A stretch of 64,000 nt of DNA, from contig NZ_CP041969.1 of NCBI RefSeq assembly GCF_014107495.1, positions 5,257,501 to 5,321,500 of the forward strand, read 5' to 3'. The DNA is from Cohnella cholangitidis. Lineage in GTDB: Bacteria; Bacillota; Bacilli; Paenibacillales; Paenibacillaceae. The first letter of the stretch is position 1. Every line of letters starts with the position of its first letter. The position numbers and the translations under genes were made by a program. Of the stretch, positions 18,109-27,074 are shown in pieces. The notes under the pieces were generated by a model. That model worked only from the letters and a program-made list of their open reading frames with translations. It was not told the DNA's origin and made no database searches.

Positions 18109-19245
18109 TTGAAAATTCAAAGTATTCAGGCAAATGCTTATCGTATGCCGCCATCATCTCCTTGGGAAGATGCCACGAACAAGGTTGACGGTTTGGAATT
18201 CATTATCGTAGAAGTGACTACCGATAACGGGTTGGTTGGAACCGGCATTAGCTATACGGTCGATATCGGCGGAACGGTGATTAAAACTCTCATCGAAGAT
18301 TATTTGGCCCCTCTGGTTCTCGGCATGAATCCGCTCCACTACGAGCAGGTTTGGTATCATATGCAACGCCAATCCAGACGGCTTGGCCTAGGCGTCAATT
18401 CGATGGCGATCGCGGCGATCGATATCGCCATCTGGGATCTGATGGGCAAGCATTATCATCAACCGCTGTACAAGTTGCTTGGCGGAGCGCGAGATTCGAT
18501 TCCTTCCTATATTAGCGAGATCAATCTTAGCAGCAATGACACCGTCGAGAATCTGCTGGATCGCGTGGATGGATATATCGCGCAAGGCTACAGAACGGTC
18601 AAGATGAAGATCGGCAAACCGGATTTCGAAGAGGATATCGAAAGAATCGCGAAGGTTCAGGAGCGACTAGGCAAGGGAGGCACGCTGCTCGTCGATTTGA
18701 ATCAGAAGTGGAGCGCGGCCGAAGCGATTCAGAAGGGCGCTCGTCTCGATGCGTTGAATCTGGGCTGGATCGAGGAGCCGATGCTGTATCAGGATATCCA
18801 TGGACACTCCCAGCTTAAGAAGGCTATCCGGACTCCTATCGCATTAGGAGAAAGCATGTACAGCAAGCAGCAATTCTTGGAGTACTTAAAAGCCGACGCC
18901 GTTGATATCGTGCAAGCGGATGTCGCTTTTGTCGGAGGAATCACGGAATGGCTGAAGATCGCCCATCTCGCTAACGCTTTCGGTAAACCCGTTGCCCCGC
19001 ATTATATGATGGAGCTTTCGCTTCAGATGCTGTGCGGCGTAACGAACAGTTATATGCTCGAAAATGTAGTCGGCGGATCGTTCACCGAGCTCGGCTTGCT
19101 GGAACATCCGATTACGGTGGAGAACGGAATGGGAGCCCCGTCTTCTCTGCCGGGTCATGGAATCGTGTTTAATCAATCCGCGTTAAAACCGCATCTGCTC
19201 GATTCTTCCAAGCTTCGCGGCAACTTCGTCGGAGGCAGCAAATAG
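18109..19245 (+). CDS. Mandelate racemase/muconate lactonizing family dehydratase
   Basis: A 378-residue enolase-superfamily enzyme. Catalytic residues of the mandelate racemase subgroup are present: K165-x-K167 (VKMKIG), metal ligands D196, E222/E223 (WIEEP) and E248 (LGES), and His298 (PHYMME). The subgroup abstracts the proton next to a carboxylate, mostly in sugar-acid dehydratases. TTG start with AGGGGG upstream. It lies next to a second, only distantly similar member of the superfamily. Likely product: a 2-keto-3-deoxy sugar acid. The exact substrate cannot be told from sequence alone. Confidence 0.9.
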   Translation: MKIQSIQANAYRMPPSSPWEDATNKVDGLEFIIVEVTTDNGLVGTGISYTVDIGGTVIKTLIEDYLAPLVLGMNPLHYEQVWYHMQRQSRRLGLGVNSMAIAAIDIAIWDLMGKHYHQPLYKLLGGARDSIPSYISEINLSSNDTVENLLDRVDGYIAQGYRTVKMKIGKPDFEEDIERIAKVQERLGKGGTLLVDLNQKWSAAEAIQKGARLDALNLGWIEEPMLYQDIHGHSQLKKAIRTPIALGESMYSKQQFLEYLKADAVDIVQADVAFVGGITEWLKIAHLANAFGKPVAPHYMMELSLQMLCGVTNSYMLENVVGGSFTELGLLEHPITVENGMGAPSSLPGHGIVFNQSALKPHLLDSSKLRGNFVGGSK

Positions 19246-19267
19246 GACGAGCAAACAGGAGGTTATT

Positions 19268-20386
19268 ATGAAGATCGTTAAATTCGAAACCTGGTGGGTA
19301 CGGCGAGACAATTGCTTATTCGACGAGAAAAGGCAAGGAAAGAGCAACATGCCTTGGGATGTCGTCGTCATCAAGATCACGACGGATAACGGCATTGAAG
19401 GTTTGTCCGTTGCCATGGCGGCGAGATCGGGGGCGGTTACGGAAGCTTATTTAAATGACAACATTGCGCCTATTCTGATGGGACGAGATCCCTATGATCG
19501 AGAAGCGATCTGGCATGAGCTATGGAACATCGATCGGCATCTCGGGTTTTTCCCGGTATACTTGCCGGGACCCGTCGATGTCGCCTTATGGGATATCGCG
19601 GCCAAAGCTGCGGGTTTGCCGTTATACAAATACATCGGAGCCTACCGGAACAAGCTTCCGGTGTATGCTAGCGGACTTTTCCATGAAACGGTCGATCAAT
19701 ATGTCGAAGAAGCGCTGTACTACAAGTCATTGGGCATCAATGCTTATAAGGCGCATCCTCCGGGCCCGGTAGAGATGGACATGAAGATTCACCAAGCGTT
19801 AAGAGACGCGGTAGGCGATGATCACGTTCTTCTGACCGATCCCGTCGCGGAGTACAGCCTGGATGAAGCGATTAAAGTAGGCAGACACTTGGAGCAATTG
19901 AACTATAGATGGTTTGAAGAGCCTTTCAGGGATTTCGAAGTCAATAAGTACAAGCAGCTTTGCGCGGCGCTCGATATTCCTATCGCGGCAACGGAGACGA
20001 CGAGAGGCTGCCATTGGGGCGTTGCCCAATCTATCATTAACAATGCGGCGGATATCGTTAGAGCCGACGTATCTTGGAAGAACGGGATAACGGGCACTTT
20101 GAAAATCGCCCACATGGCGGAAGCGTTCGGTTTGCGCTGCGAGATTCATACGACAACGATTAATTACATGGATATCGTAAACTTGCATGTTTCTTGCGCG
20201 ATTCGAAACTGCGAGTACTATGAATATTTCGTGCCGGAAGATCAATTTCAATTTCCGACGAAAGGGAAGCTGCCGATCGATTCGCAAGGCATGATTACGG
20301 TTCCGGAAAGCCCCGGAGTCGGAGCGGAGCTGGACTGGGAGCTAATCGAGAAGCAATGCGTCTCCTATAAAATAATCGAAGCTTGA
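19268..20386 (+). CDS. Enolase-superfamily sugar-acid dehydratase (K-x-H type)
   Basis: A 372-residue mandelate-racemase-like enzyme. Seen residues: K161-x-H163 (YKAHPPG), metal ligands D191 (LTDPVAE), E217/E218 (WFEEP) and E243 (TET), and His294 (EIHTTT). The K-x-H variant differs from the K-x-K of the neighbour at 18109, so the two should differ in stereochemistry or substrate. ATG with AGGAGG upstream. The gene runs directly into the SDR gene at 20407. Both dehydratases in one operon suggest a branched or two-substrate sugar-acid pathway. Confidence 0.88.
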   Translation: MKIVKFETWWVRRDNCLFDEKRQGKSNMPWDVVVIKITTDNGIEGLSVAMAARSGAVTEAYLNDNIAPILMGRDPYDREAIWHELWNIDRHLGFFPVYLPGPVDVALWDIAAKAAGLPLYKYIGAYRNKLPVYASGLFHETVDQYVEEALYYKSLGINAYKAHPPGPVEMDMKIHQALRDAVGDDHVLLTDPVAEYSLDEAIKVGRHLEQLNYRWFEEPFRDFEVNKYKQLCAALDIPIAATETTRGCHWGVAQSIINNAADIVRADVSWKNGITGTLKIAHMAEAFGLRCEIHTTTINYMDIVNLHVSCAIRNCEYYEYFVPEDQFQFPTKGKLPIDSQGMITVPESPGVGAELDWELIEKQCVSYKIIEA

Positions 20387-20406
20387 ACAAAGGCGGGAAA
20401 ATAAAC

Positions 20407-21165
20407 ATGACGAATCCGTTTAGTCTTTCAGGGAAGCTTGCGTTAATAACGGGTGGAGGCACCGGGCTTGGCTTGGGAATGGCTCGTGCGATTATCCAAG
20501 CGGGCGGGAAAGTCGTGATTACGGGGAGAAGGGCGGATAAGCTGAAGGCAGCTTGCGAAGAGTTAGGCTCTAGTTCTTCTTACATTCAACACGATATTAA
20601 CGAGCTGGATTCGTTGCCCGGTTTGGTCGATGAAGTGGAGAGCCGCTTCGGCCCGATTGAAATTCTGATCAACAACGCGGGAAACCACCTCAAGAACAAC
20701 GCTTTGGAAACAAGCGACGACGGCTTTGCCGAAGTGCTTCAAACCCATGTGCAAGGAGGCTTCGGCTTAGCGCGCGAATGCGCTAAGCGCATGATACCGC
20801 GCAAGTCCGGTTCGATCTTGTTCATCTCTTCGATGTCGGCGATCATGGGGATTCCCAACGTCGTTGCTTATTCCGCGGCCAAAACCGCCGTTGCCGGAAT
20901 GGTGCGGGCGTTGGCGAGCGAGTGGTCCCCGCACGGGGTGAGAGTGAATTCCATCACTCCCGGTTGGATCAAGAGCGACATGACCGAGAAGGCGCTCGAC
21001 AGCGATCCGCCGCGAAAGCAGAAAATCATGTCCAGAATTTTCATGGGCCATATGGGAAGTTCCGAAGATATCGGTTGGGCTGCCGTATATTTAAGTTCGC
21101 CGGCCTCTCGTTACGTAACGGGATTGGATTTGCGAATCGACGGCGGAGCGGGCTACGCTTTCTAG
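20407..21165 (+). CDS. SDR-family oxidoreductase, paralogue of 9528-10298
   Basis: A 252-residue classical SDR: TGGGTGLGLG (cofactor), NNAGN, catalytic Ser in FISSMSAIMG, YSAAKTAVAG (Tyr/Lys) and PGWIKSDM. ATG at 20407 follows AAGGCGGG; a TTG at 20383 would overlap the previous stop and has no ribosome site. Strong resemblance to the SDR of the first operon, including the RKQKIMSRI...EDIGWAAVYLSS tail. It may oxidise the 2-keto-3-deoxy acid made by the preceding dehydratases. Last gene of the operon, followed by a hairpin. Confidence 0.9.
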   Translation: MTNPFSLSGKLALITGGGTGLGLGMARAIIQAGGKVVITGRRADKLKAACEELGSSSSYIQHDINELDSLPGLVDEVESRFGPIEILINNAGNHLKNNALETSDDGFAEVLQTHVQGGFGLARECAKRMIPRKSGSILFISSMSAIMGIPNVVAYSAAKTAVAGMVRALASEWSPHGVRVNSITPGWIKSDMTEKALDSDPPRKQKIMSRIFMGHMGSSEDIGWAAVYLSSPASRYVTGLDLRIDGGAGYAF

Positions 21166-21214
21166 CGACCCCGATTTTTCGGCCGATAGCAGAAACGCAT
21201 AACTTACAATCCCG

Positions 21215-21239
21215 AGAAGCCTTGCTGAGCAAGGCTTCT
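21215..21239. terminator. Bidirectional terminator
   Basis: Perfect 11-bp stem AGAAGCCTTGC / GCAAGGCTTCT with TGA loop, between the convergent SDR gene and ger operon. Same AAGCC-TTGC hairpin family as at 6171 and 31390. Confidence 0.75.
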
Positions 21240-21291
21240 TGTAGCGCGCCAATCTCTAGGGGGAAGTCCCGGAATGGGGAAGGCAGCAGGA

Positions 21292-22392
21292 CTAAGCGCT
21301 TGCGGACTTCTGCCGGATTTTCCCTACGATCAGCAGCAGCAGCGGCAAAGCGAACATATTTACGGGCAAGGCGAAGGGAATCCAGTAATTGAGCAAATAG
21401 TTGGTGGCCGCTTGTTCGACGTTTCTCGGAATAAAAGCAAGCCCGAGGATAACCGGTGCATTGATCCACACCATGGTCTTCCATTTTTTAATTCCCAGAA
21501 ATTCGGCCGTACCGTATGAGATTAAGAACAAGTAAATCGCAAGCTTGATGAATACGCTCGCCACCCAAATGACGATCGTGACCGGGTCGATGTTCTCGAT
21601 GAAACCGAACAACGAGATTTTTCGCGCCAACTCGAAATACGGATACCACATTTTCGTGGACAGCTCGACTCCGAGCGTCGCCATCGTTACCGTGAAGGAA
21701 ATCAGAACGAGGAAAGAAGCAACCGCGACAGCCCCGTATATGTACGGTGCGCCTTTCTTCGGCTGCCGCAGAAACGACGAGAGCATTAGAAATTCGACCG
21801 CGTGACCGAGGTAGGAAGCCGGGGGCAGCGCCCCTTTAACGATATTGATCGCCCCGTTGTCGGCGTAAACGGGCAGCAGGTGAAAGAAGTTAGCTTGTAA
21901 GAGGCTGGCGGCGATGACAAGGACGACCATCAGCACGATAACGGGACCAAGCACCTCGCTGCACCTCGCAATATTGACGATCCCTCCAGTAACTGTCGCG
22001 TATGCTATGAGCAGCACCATAATCAGCATCACCGCCAGCTTGGGCGTCGTGGGTAAGATCATGACATGCAGCACATCGTTGAATTGGCGCAACACGATCG
22101 GGGTGATCGTGTACCATTGAACGAAATAGACGAAGATGACGACCGTTCCGATCCATCTGCCCATTACCGTCCGGCATAATTGAATGAGATTTTGGCCTGG
22201 ATGCAGGAGAGTCACGTTGTGTACGACTACGGATATGAGCAGAATAGCCAACCCGGCTAACAGAATAGATATCCATACGTCTTGTCGAGCGAATTGCGCG
22301 CTTGGCGAGAGCGTCATGATCAACGTCATGCCGAGATCCATCGATAGGATCATCCAGAAGATCTGCCGTCCCGTAACGTTCATTATGGACAT
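21292..22392 (-). CDS. GerAB-family spore germination permease
   Basis: A 366-residue protein with about ten membrane segments, typical of the B subunit (APC-like, germinant-binding) of GerA-type receptors in the spore inner membrane. It starts MSIMNVTGRQIFWMILSMDLG and contains LHPGQNLIQLCRTVMG and the LPVYADNG loop common to these proteins. ATG at 22392 is preceded by GGAGGG; a longer reading lacks support. Third gene of the A-C-B operon. Expected to be transcribed in the forespore, though no clear sigma-G promoter was identified. Confidence 0.9.
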   Translation of the reverse strand: MSIMNVTGRQIFWMILSMDLGMTLIMTLSPSAQFARQDVWISILLAGLAILLISVVVHNVTLLHPGQNLIQLCRTVMGRWIGTVVIFVYFVQWYTITPIVLRQFNDVLHVMILPTTPKLAVMLIMVLLIAYATVTGGIVNIARCSEVLGPVIVLMVVLVIAASLLQANFFHLLPVYADNGAINIVKGALPPASYLGHAVEFLMLSSFLRQPKKGAPYIYGAVAVASFLVLISFTVTMATLGVELSTKMWYPYFELARKISLFGFIENIDPVTIVIWVASVFIKLAIYLFLISYGTAEFLGIKKWKTMVWINAPVILGLAFIPRNVEQAATNYLLNYWIPFALPVNMFALPLLLLIVGKIRQKSASA

Positions 22393-22406
22393 TTTCCCTC
22401 CGCTTA

Positions 22407-23582
22407 TTAATGAGTTTCCGCGCTTTCGATCGGACCGGGAGCTTCCGTTCTGCCCATCCGTTCGATTGTGATCCGAGCTTTCACGTCGACCTGGACTCCA
22501 GGATAGATTTCGTTCCATTGGCGCTTCAAATGTTTCCATTGCTGCGGGTACTGTCTGTGAAAGGTTGTGCCGAAACCGAGCGCGTCCGATTTGAACTCGC
22601 GTTGAAGCTTACGCAGCATGCGTTCGATCGCGCTTCGGATCATGTCCGACAGCTCCGATTCCAGTTGAAGCAATTTTCGGGGTCTGCTGAAATCCAGCGT
22701 GGAATCGTTATTCGTCATTCGGGCCGTCGCGTAATAGAACACTTCGTAGTGCGGCGTTCCGTTCCGCATGCTCGCTCGCAACCGCGCTTTTCCCTTCAGA
22801 ATTTCCACTGTGGCGGTTCCTTTCGTCTTCAAGCGCTTCGCTTCGACTTTTTGCGTGATCGTGATGTTTTTGGACCCGTCCTTAATCATTTTAAAGGCCT
22901 TCAAATCCGTTCCGGACAAGTACCCGACCAGCATCGTGTTCCGGTATACGGCTACCTTATCGATCTGGAAAGCGGTCTCGTTCCCCGAAGGAACGAGGCT
23001 GATCGCTCCCGTGACGGGCATCTTTCCTTCAATTGCCAGATCGGCTATGAATTCGTCGATTTTGACGTCCAAGGAAAAGTCGCCGGATTGGATGTTTTTC
23101 ATCCCGATAGCGGGTATCGATTCCATACTGTAAGGGGTATTTAATATCTCTTTCGCCGTTGTGCCCTGAGTGGTCAGAATGTAGCAGTTGTGACGGCTGT
23201 CGGGCAAGCGGATGAGTGCGTCCAAGGTTTGATCGACGCTCTGCCTCGCAAAGGCTTCCCCAATGACGAATACGGCCCGGTGACCGAAAAAGAGCCTCCG
23301 AGACAACCGCTGCTGCAGGATACTAATAATTTCGAACGCGTTGGCGCCCTTCGCCGAAATGACGTCGACGGGTTTCTTTTTTCCTCCCGATTGCAGGGTC
23401 CCCGGAATGCCGGTCGGAACGGCAATCTGGAGCGTCACTTCAATTTGTCCGTCCTCCGCGAGATCCACGCCGCTGGCCATCACAAGCGCTAGCTCATCCA
23501 TTTCCTGACGGTCCCAGCAGCCGGACAAGCCTAGACAGGCTGCAAATAGGGCGGCGATGAGCGCTTTCCTGCTTGGTTTCAT
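22407..23582 (-). CDS. Ger(x)C-family spore germination lipoprotein
   Basis: A 391-residue lipoprotein: basic MKPSRK start, hydrophobic segment, lipobox LSGC at about 18-21 followed by WDRQEMDELALVMASGVDL, the hallmark opening of GerAC/GerKC proteins. The three-domain family architecture and usual length fit. Its ATG overlaps the TGA of the GerA gene (ATGA). The C subunit is anchored on the outer face of the spore inner membrane and is required for receptor function. Confidence 0.92.
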   Translation of the reverse strand: MKPSRKALIAALFAACLGLSGCWDRQEMDELALVMASGVDLAEDGQIEVTLQIAVPTGIPGTLQSGGKKKPVDVISAKGANAFEIISILQQRLSRRLFFGHRAVFVIGEAFARQSVDQTLDALIRLPDSRHNCYILTTQGTTAKEILNTPYSMESIPAIGMKNIQSGDFSLDVKIDEFIADLAIEGKMPVTGAISLVPSGNETAFQIDKVAVYRNTMLVGYLSGTDLKAFKMIKDGSKNITITQKVEAKRLKTKGTATVEILKGKARLRASMRNGTPHYEVFYYATARMTNNDSTLDFSRPRKLLQLESELSDMIRSAIERMLRKLQREFKSDALGFGTTFHRQYPQQWKHLKRQWNEIYPGVQVDVKARITIERMGRTEAPGPIESAETH

Positions 23583-25108
23583 GGATTTGGCACCTCCGAA
23601 TCCCGCTGCGCAAGCTGGCGCCGCTTGTACATCAAGCGCCATGGCGCTCGAAACAGGACATCCATGACTCCGGCCCGGTTATACGGAGTGACCGGCCAGA
23701 GGTAGGGAAATCCGAAGGATTGCAGATTCGACAAGTGGATCAATATGGCGATCATGCCGGCGCTTACTCCGTAAAGCCCGAATGTACCCGCGCAAATGAC
23801 CATCGGAAAGCGAAAAATACTGATGGCTTGACTCATGCCCGGTTGAGGGATGAGGAACGAAGCGATTCCCGTCAGCGAAACGACGATAATAATGGGAGCG
23901 GAAATAATTCCTGCCTGAACCGCGGCTTGTCCGATGACGAGCGCGCCGACTATGCTGATCGTTTGCCCGACGGCCCGGGGCAGACGTACACCCGCTTCGC
24001 GAAGCGCTTCGAACGTAACTTCCATGATCAGCGTCTCGACCATCGTCGGAAACGGAACGATCTCTCGCGCGGTAACCAAGCTGAGTGCCAGGCTGGTCGG
24101 TATCATTTCCTGGTGAAAGGTCGTAACCGCGACATATAGGGAGGGGGCCGCTACGGCCAGAAAAGCAAACAGAAATCGCAGCCATCGAAGCATGGTCGCA
24201 AAAATAAAATTCATGTAATAATCTTCTGCCGACTGAAAGCCGAACCAGAAGGTGACGGGCATAATCATGACCAACGGCGTCCCGTTAACGAGCACCGCCA
24301 CTTTTCCCTCCAAGAGAGAGCCCGCCGCGGAATCCGGCCTCTCGGTCGTATTGATGATCGGAAACGGCGAGTAGGGATGATCGCTGATCATTTCTTCGAT
24401 ATAGCCCGTCCCCAGCACGCTGTCCATCTGAATTCGGGACAGTCGGCTCTTGACTTCCCGTATGACGTCGGATGGAGCAAGCTTGTCCAAATAGACGACC
24501 GCTACTTCGGTACCGGTGACCGTTCCAACCGTCATTCGCTCGATTTTGAGCTGCGGAGATTGGATATGCTGGCGAAGCAGCGTAAGATTGATTTCGATTT
24601 TCTCGATGAACCCGATGCGGGGACCGCGGATGACCGCCTCCGTTTTCGGTTCTTCTAAAGCGCGATGAAGCTGGTTCCGTATCTTAACGGTCAAGGCAAA
24701 CGAATAGGATTCGAAAAATAAAGCAACGCCGCCGCTGACGATGCTTCTCACGACCTCGTTGAGCGTTTCGGCAGCATGCGGCTGTATGGTCGAATCGATG
24801 CGCGTTCTCAGCCATTCCAGCAGCTTGGAACGATCCTCGAGCTGGTCTGTCTTCAGGGTCATCAACGGCTTCAGCAGACCATCGCTCCATTGGGCGTCGT
24901 CGACTAGCGCGTTCAAATAAACGGCCATGCAAGTTACGGAACCGGGGAGCAGAAGCCTGCGGACGACCAAATCAGAGCATCTGTCGAAAATGCTTCGAAC
25001 GATGGCCTCGTTATCGTCGAGCTTGTCGCGCAGCTTCTGTTCCCGCGGTATCGAGCTGGATCCCGAATGTGAATCGCCGAGCGGCGGAAATCTCGTTTTT
25101 TTTCGCAA
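23579..25108 (-). CDS. GerA-family spore germination protein (A subunit)
   Basis: A 509-residue protein from the TTG at 25108, which follows GGCGGTGAT; an upstream TTG at 25177 would add 23 residues with a poorer ribosome site. The N-terminal cytoplasmic domain contains DLVVRRLLLPGSVTCMAVYLNALVD and GSSSxxx-type text; the C-terminal half has about five membrane segments with ARIMTF-like regions (SLALVTAREIVPFPTMVETLIMEVTFEALREAGVRLP). GerA subunits form the germinant-gated channel with B and C. First gene of the operon. Confidence 0.9.
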   Translation of the reverse strand: MRKKTRFPPLGDSHSGSSSIPREQKLRDKLDDNEAIVRSIFDRCSDLVVRRLLLPGSVTCMAVYLNALVDDAQWSDGLLKPLMTLKTDQLEDRSKLLEWLRTRIDSTIQPHAAETLNEVVRSIVSGGVALFFESYSFALTVKIRNQLHRALEEPKTEAVIRGPRIGFIEKIEINLTLLRQHIQSPQLKIERMTVGTVTGTEVAVVYLDKLAPSDVIREVKSRLSRIQMDSVLGTGYIEEMISDHPYSPFPIINTTERPDSAAGSLLEGKVAVLVNGTPLVMIMPVTFWFGFQSAEDYYMNFIFATMLRWLRFLFAFLAVAAPSLYVAVTTFHQEMIPTSLALSLVTAREIVPFPTMVETLIMEVTFEALREAGVRLPRAVGQTISIVGALVIGQAAVQAGIISAPIIIVVSLTGIASFLIPQPGMSQAISIFRFPMVICAGTFGLYGVSAGMIAILIHLSNLQSFGFPYLWPVTPYNRAGVMDVLFRAPWRLMYKRRQLAQRDSEVPNP

Positions 25109-25278
25109 GGAATCACCGCCGATAGAATAGTTGTACGAAATAGGATTCCCTGCTTTTACCAACCATATGCGCGACAATAGCCAGCCTAGAGGACGGGTAT
25201 AAGAAGAGCGTTTAACGTGCCGTTCGGTCGAGAATACTGGGCGATATCAGGGAAAGCGCGAAAGGGGATCGAACTTGA

Positions 25279-25371
25279 TTGAAGCTGATTTGGAAATCGC
25301 TCGCTTTGCTGCTTATCGTCGCGTTGTCGGGTGCGGTGCTCTATTGGTCCGTATCTATGCCCTCAGGCTAA
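25279..25371 (+). CDS. Possible 30-residue single-span membrane peptide
   Basis: A TTG-initiated ORF reads MKLIWKSLALLLIVALSG then a short tail ending SMPSG. It looks like a short membrane anchor with a basic start. AGGGGA lies about 11 bases upstream. Its stop overlaps the stop of the convergent GMC gene. It sits in the gap between the ger operon (divergent) and the GMC gene. Too short to be sure it is coding; it could be the decayed start of a longer gene. Confidence 0.3.
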   Translation: MKLIWKSLALLLIVALSGAVLYWSVSMPSG

Positions 25372-27074
25372 GAAAAATATAGACTAGCGAGCTTCTCGGA
25401 AGTGCGGGTGGCTAGCGCCTGCGTCGTCAACGTCGGATTCGGGCCGCCGATCCCGTTGAAGTGAACGCTGTTGTCCGCGATAAACAGCCGCTTTACTTGA
25501 TAAGCCTCGCAGTTCGTGTCGACGACATACCCCATTCTCATGGTGCTTTCCATGTGCAGCATGAAGCTGAAGGGCGTATCCGAACGAATGATCGTTTTGG
25601 CGCCGGCCGCCTTCAACGATTCGCTGGAATATCGGGCCAAGAGATCCCGCCGCTGCAACGTCTTTGGGCTGGGGGTGTAATAGACGACGGGAATCGGACC
25701 GTTCTCGTCTCTCAGAATCGGGTCGACTTCCACCCGGTTGCGAAACAGCGTTTCGTCATCCGTCAAGAGAAGGTAGGTCATCGTCCGAGCGTAGTTCATC
25801 ATCAGTTCCTTTAGCGCCGGACCGACTACCCGGCCCCGAATGTTCCACGGCTCGCCCGGCGCGGGGGGGTTCAATGCGTCGTATCCCGCTTCGCTGAAGC
25901 CGTAAGTCAAGAAAGACATCAAGCCCGGACTGAGACACGACACCTGGAAAACTCCGGTCCCCGGGATGTCGACCCTTGCTCCTGAAGTATGGCCGACGTA
26001 TGGATAGACGGAGGGCTGGCCCATAATCCGCATGAGCTCCCGCTCGTCGAACACCCCGCCGATCCAGTCGAAGCAGTGATTCGTAAGCCCTCTCCCGACC
26101 CAGGAATTCGAAGGCAGGCCGGAATTGAGCCATAGCCGCGGAGACTCGATGCAGCCGCCGGACAGGACGACGGCTTTGGCCGTCAGCTCGTGAATTTCTC
26201 CGGTCCACGTATCGCGAAATTGGACTCCGGAAGCGCACAGCCCTTCTCCCGCCTTTTGCTCGGTCAGAATCTTGATGGCGAAGGAATTGGGCCGGATCGC
26301 CACATTGCCTGTTTTGAGCGCAAGCGGGACATAACTGACCAACGTGCTTCGCTTAGCGATTTTGTCTACGGACGGTCCGGCCGAACATCCGTTGACGCAA
26401 TGCCCCTGCAAGGTGCAGCCTTCCATATTCCACAATTGGTCGATGGAGTAGCGGGAATCCATCAAGCGAGGGTTAACCGGCAGGATAGCATTCGGGTTCG
26501 GCCGATAGCCGGGCGTGGTCACGTTCAACGTAGGGATTAGCTTCCAGCCTGCTTTTTTGACGCCGTAGTAGAACAGTTCCTCCTTGGGCGTCGTTGGGGA
26601 GAATTGCACGGGCAAAGTAGCTTCCACTTTCTCGTAATACGGGATCAGTTCGTCGTAACTGATCGGCCAAATGCCGTCGATCGCGGAGGGGAAAGCCCGC
26701 GGCGATTGCGACCAGTAATGCTGCGTCGTTCCCCCGACTCCCGCAGCCTGCCAAATATCGCCCTTCTGCCGCATTACCCGATGCCATGGCGTTCGTCGCC
26801 TATCCGCAGGTCCGAATCGAAATGTGCCCGATACGACGTCGTTCATATTGTTCTCGTACATGTTGAAAATTCGTTTATATATGCCAACGTCCAGATCGGC
26901 ATAGTCGGAACTCCACTCTCCGCCCCGCTCGCCGTTCGGATTTTGCCATTGCTTGTTCCCGTAGAAAGGACCGGCTTCCAGCACCAGAACTTTCAGCCCA
27001 GCCTCTCCAAGCTCCTTGGCCGCGGCGGCGCCTCCGCCGCCGGAGCCGATAACGATCACGTCTGCGTCATACAA
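25368..27074 (-). CDS. GMC-family FAD oxidoreductase (gluconate 2-dehydrogenase-like large subunit)
   Basis: A 568-residue flavoprotein. N-terminal FAD motif VIVIGSGGGGAAAAKELGEAG with LVLEAG, the GGTTQHYW segment, and a C-terminal HFNGIGGPNPTLTTQALATRTSE block typical of GMC enzymes of the gluconate 2-dehydrogenase group; His in SVHFN is the likely catalytic base. No signal peptide. It overlaps the small subunit gene by 8 bases. The membrane cytochrome c subunit found in Gram-negative three-subunit enzymes is missing, so electrons must go elsewhere. Confidence 0.88.
   Translation of the reverse strand: MYDADVIVIGSGGGGAAAAKELGEAGLKVLVLEAGPFYGNKQWQNPNGERGGEWSSDYADLDVGIYKRIFNMYENNMNDVVSGTFRFGPADRRRTPWHRVMRQKGDIWQAAGVGGTTQHYWSQSPRAFPSAIDGIWPISYDELIPYYEKVEATLPVQFSPTTPKEELFYYGVKKAGWKLIPTLNVTTPGYRPNPNAILPVNPRLMDSRYSIDQLWNMEGCTLQGHCVNGCSAGPSVDKIAKRSTLVSYVPLALKTGNVAIRPNSFAIKILTEQKAGEGLCASGVQFRDTWTGEIHELTAKAVVLSGGCIESPRLWLNSGLPSNSWVGRGLTNHCFDWIGGVFDERELMRIMGQPSVYPYVGHTSGARVDIPGTGVFQVSCLSPGLMSFLTYGFSEAGYDALNPPAPGEPWNIRGRVVGPALKELMMNYARTMTYLLLTDDETLFRNRVEVDPILRDENGPIPVVYYTPSPKTLQRRDLLARYSSESLKAAGAKTIIRSDTPFSFMLHMESTMRMGYVVDTNCEAYQVKRLFIADNSVHFNGIGGPNPTLTTQALATRTSEKLASLYFS

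Noticed and set aside
20383..20406. Upstream TTG start for the second SDR
   Set aside because: It overlaps the previous stop and lacks a ribosome site; ATG at 20407 follows AAGGCGGG and fits SDR N-termini.
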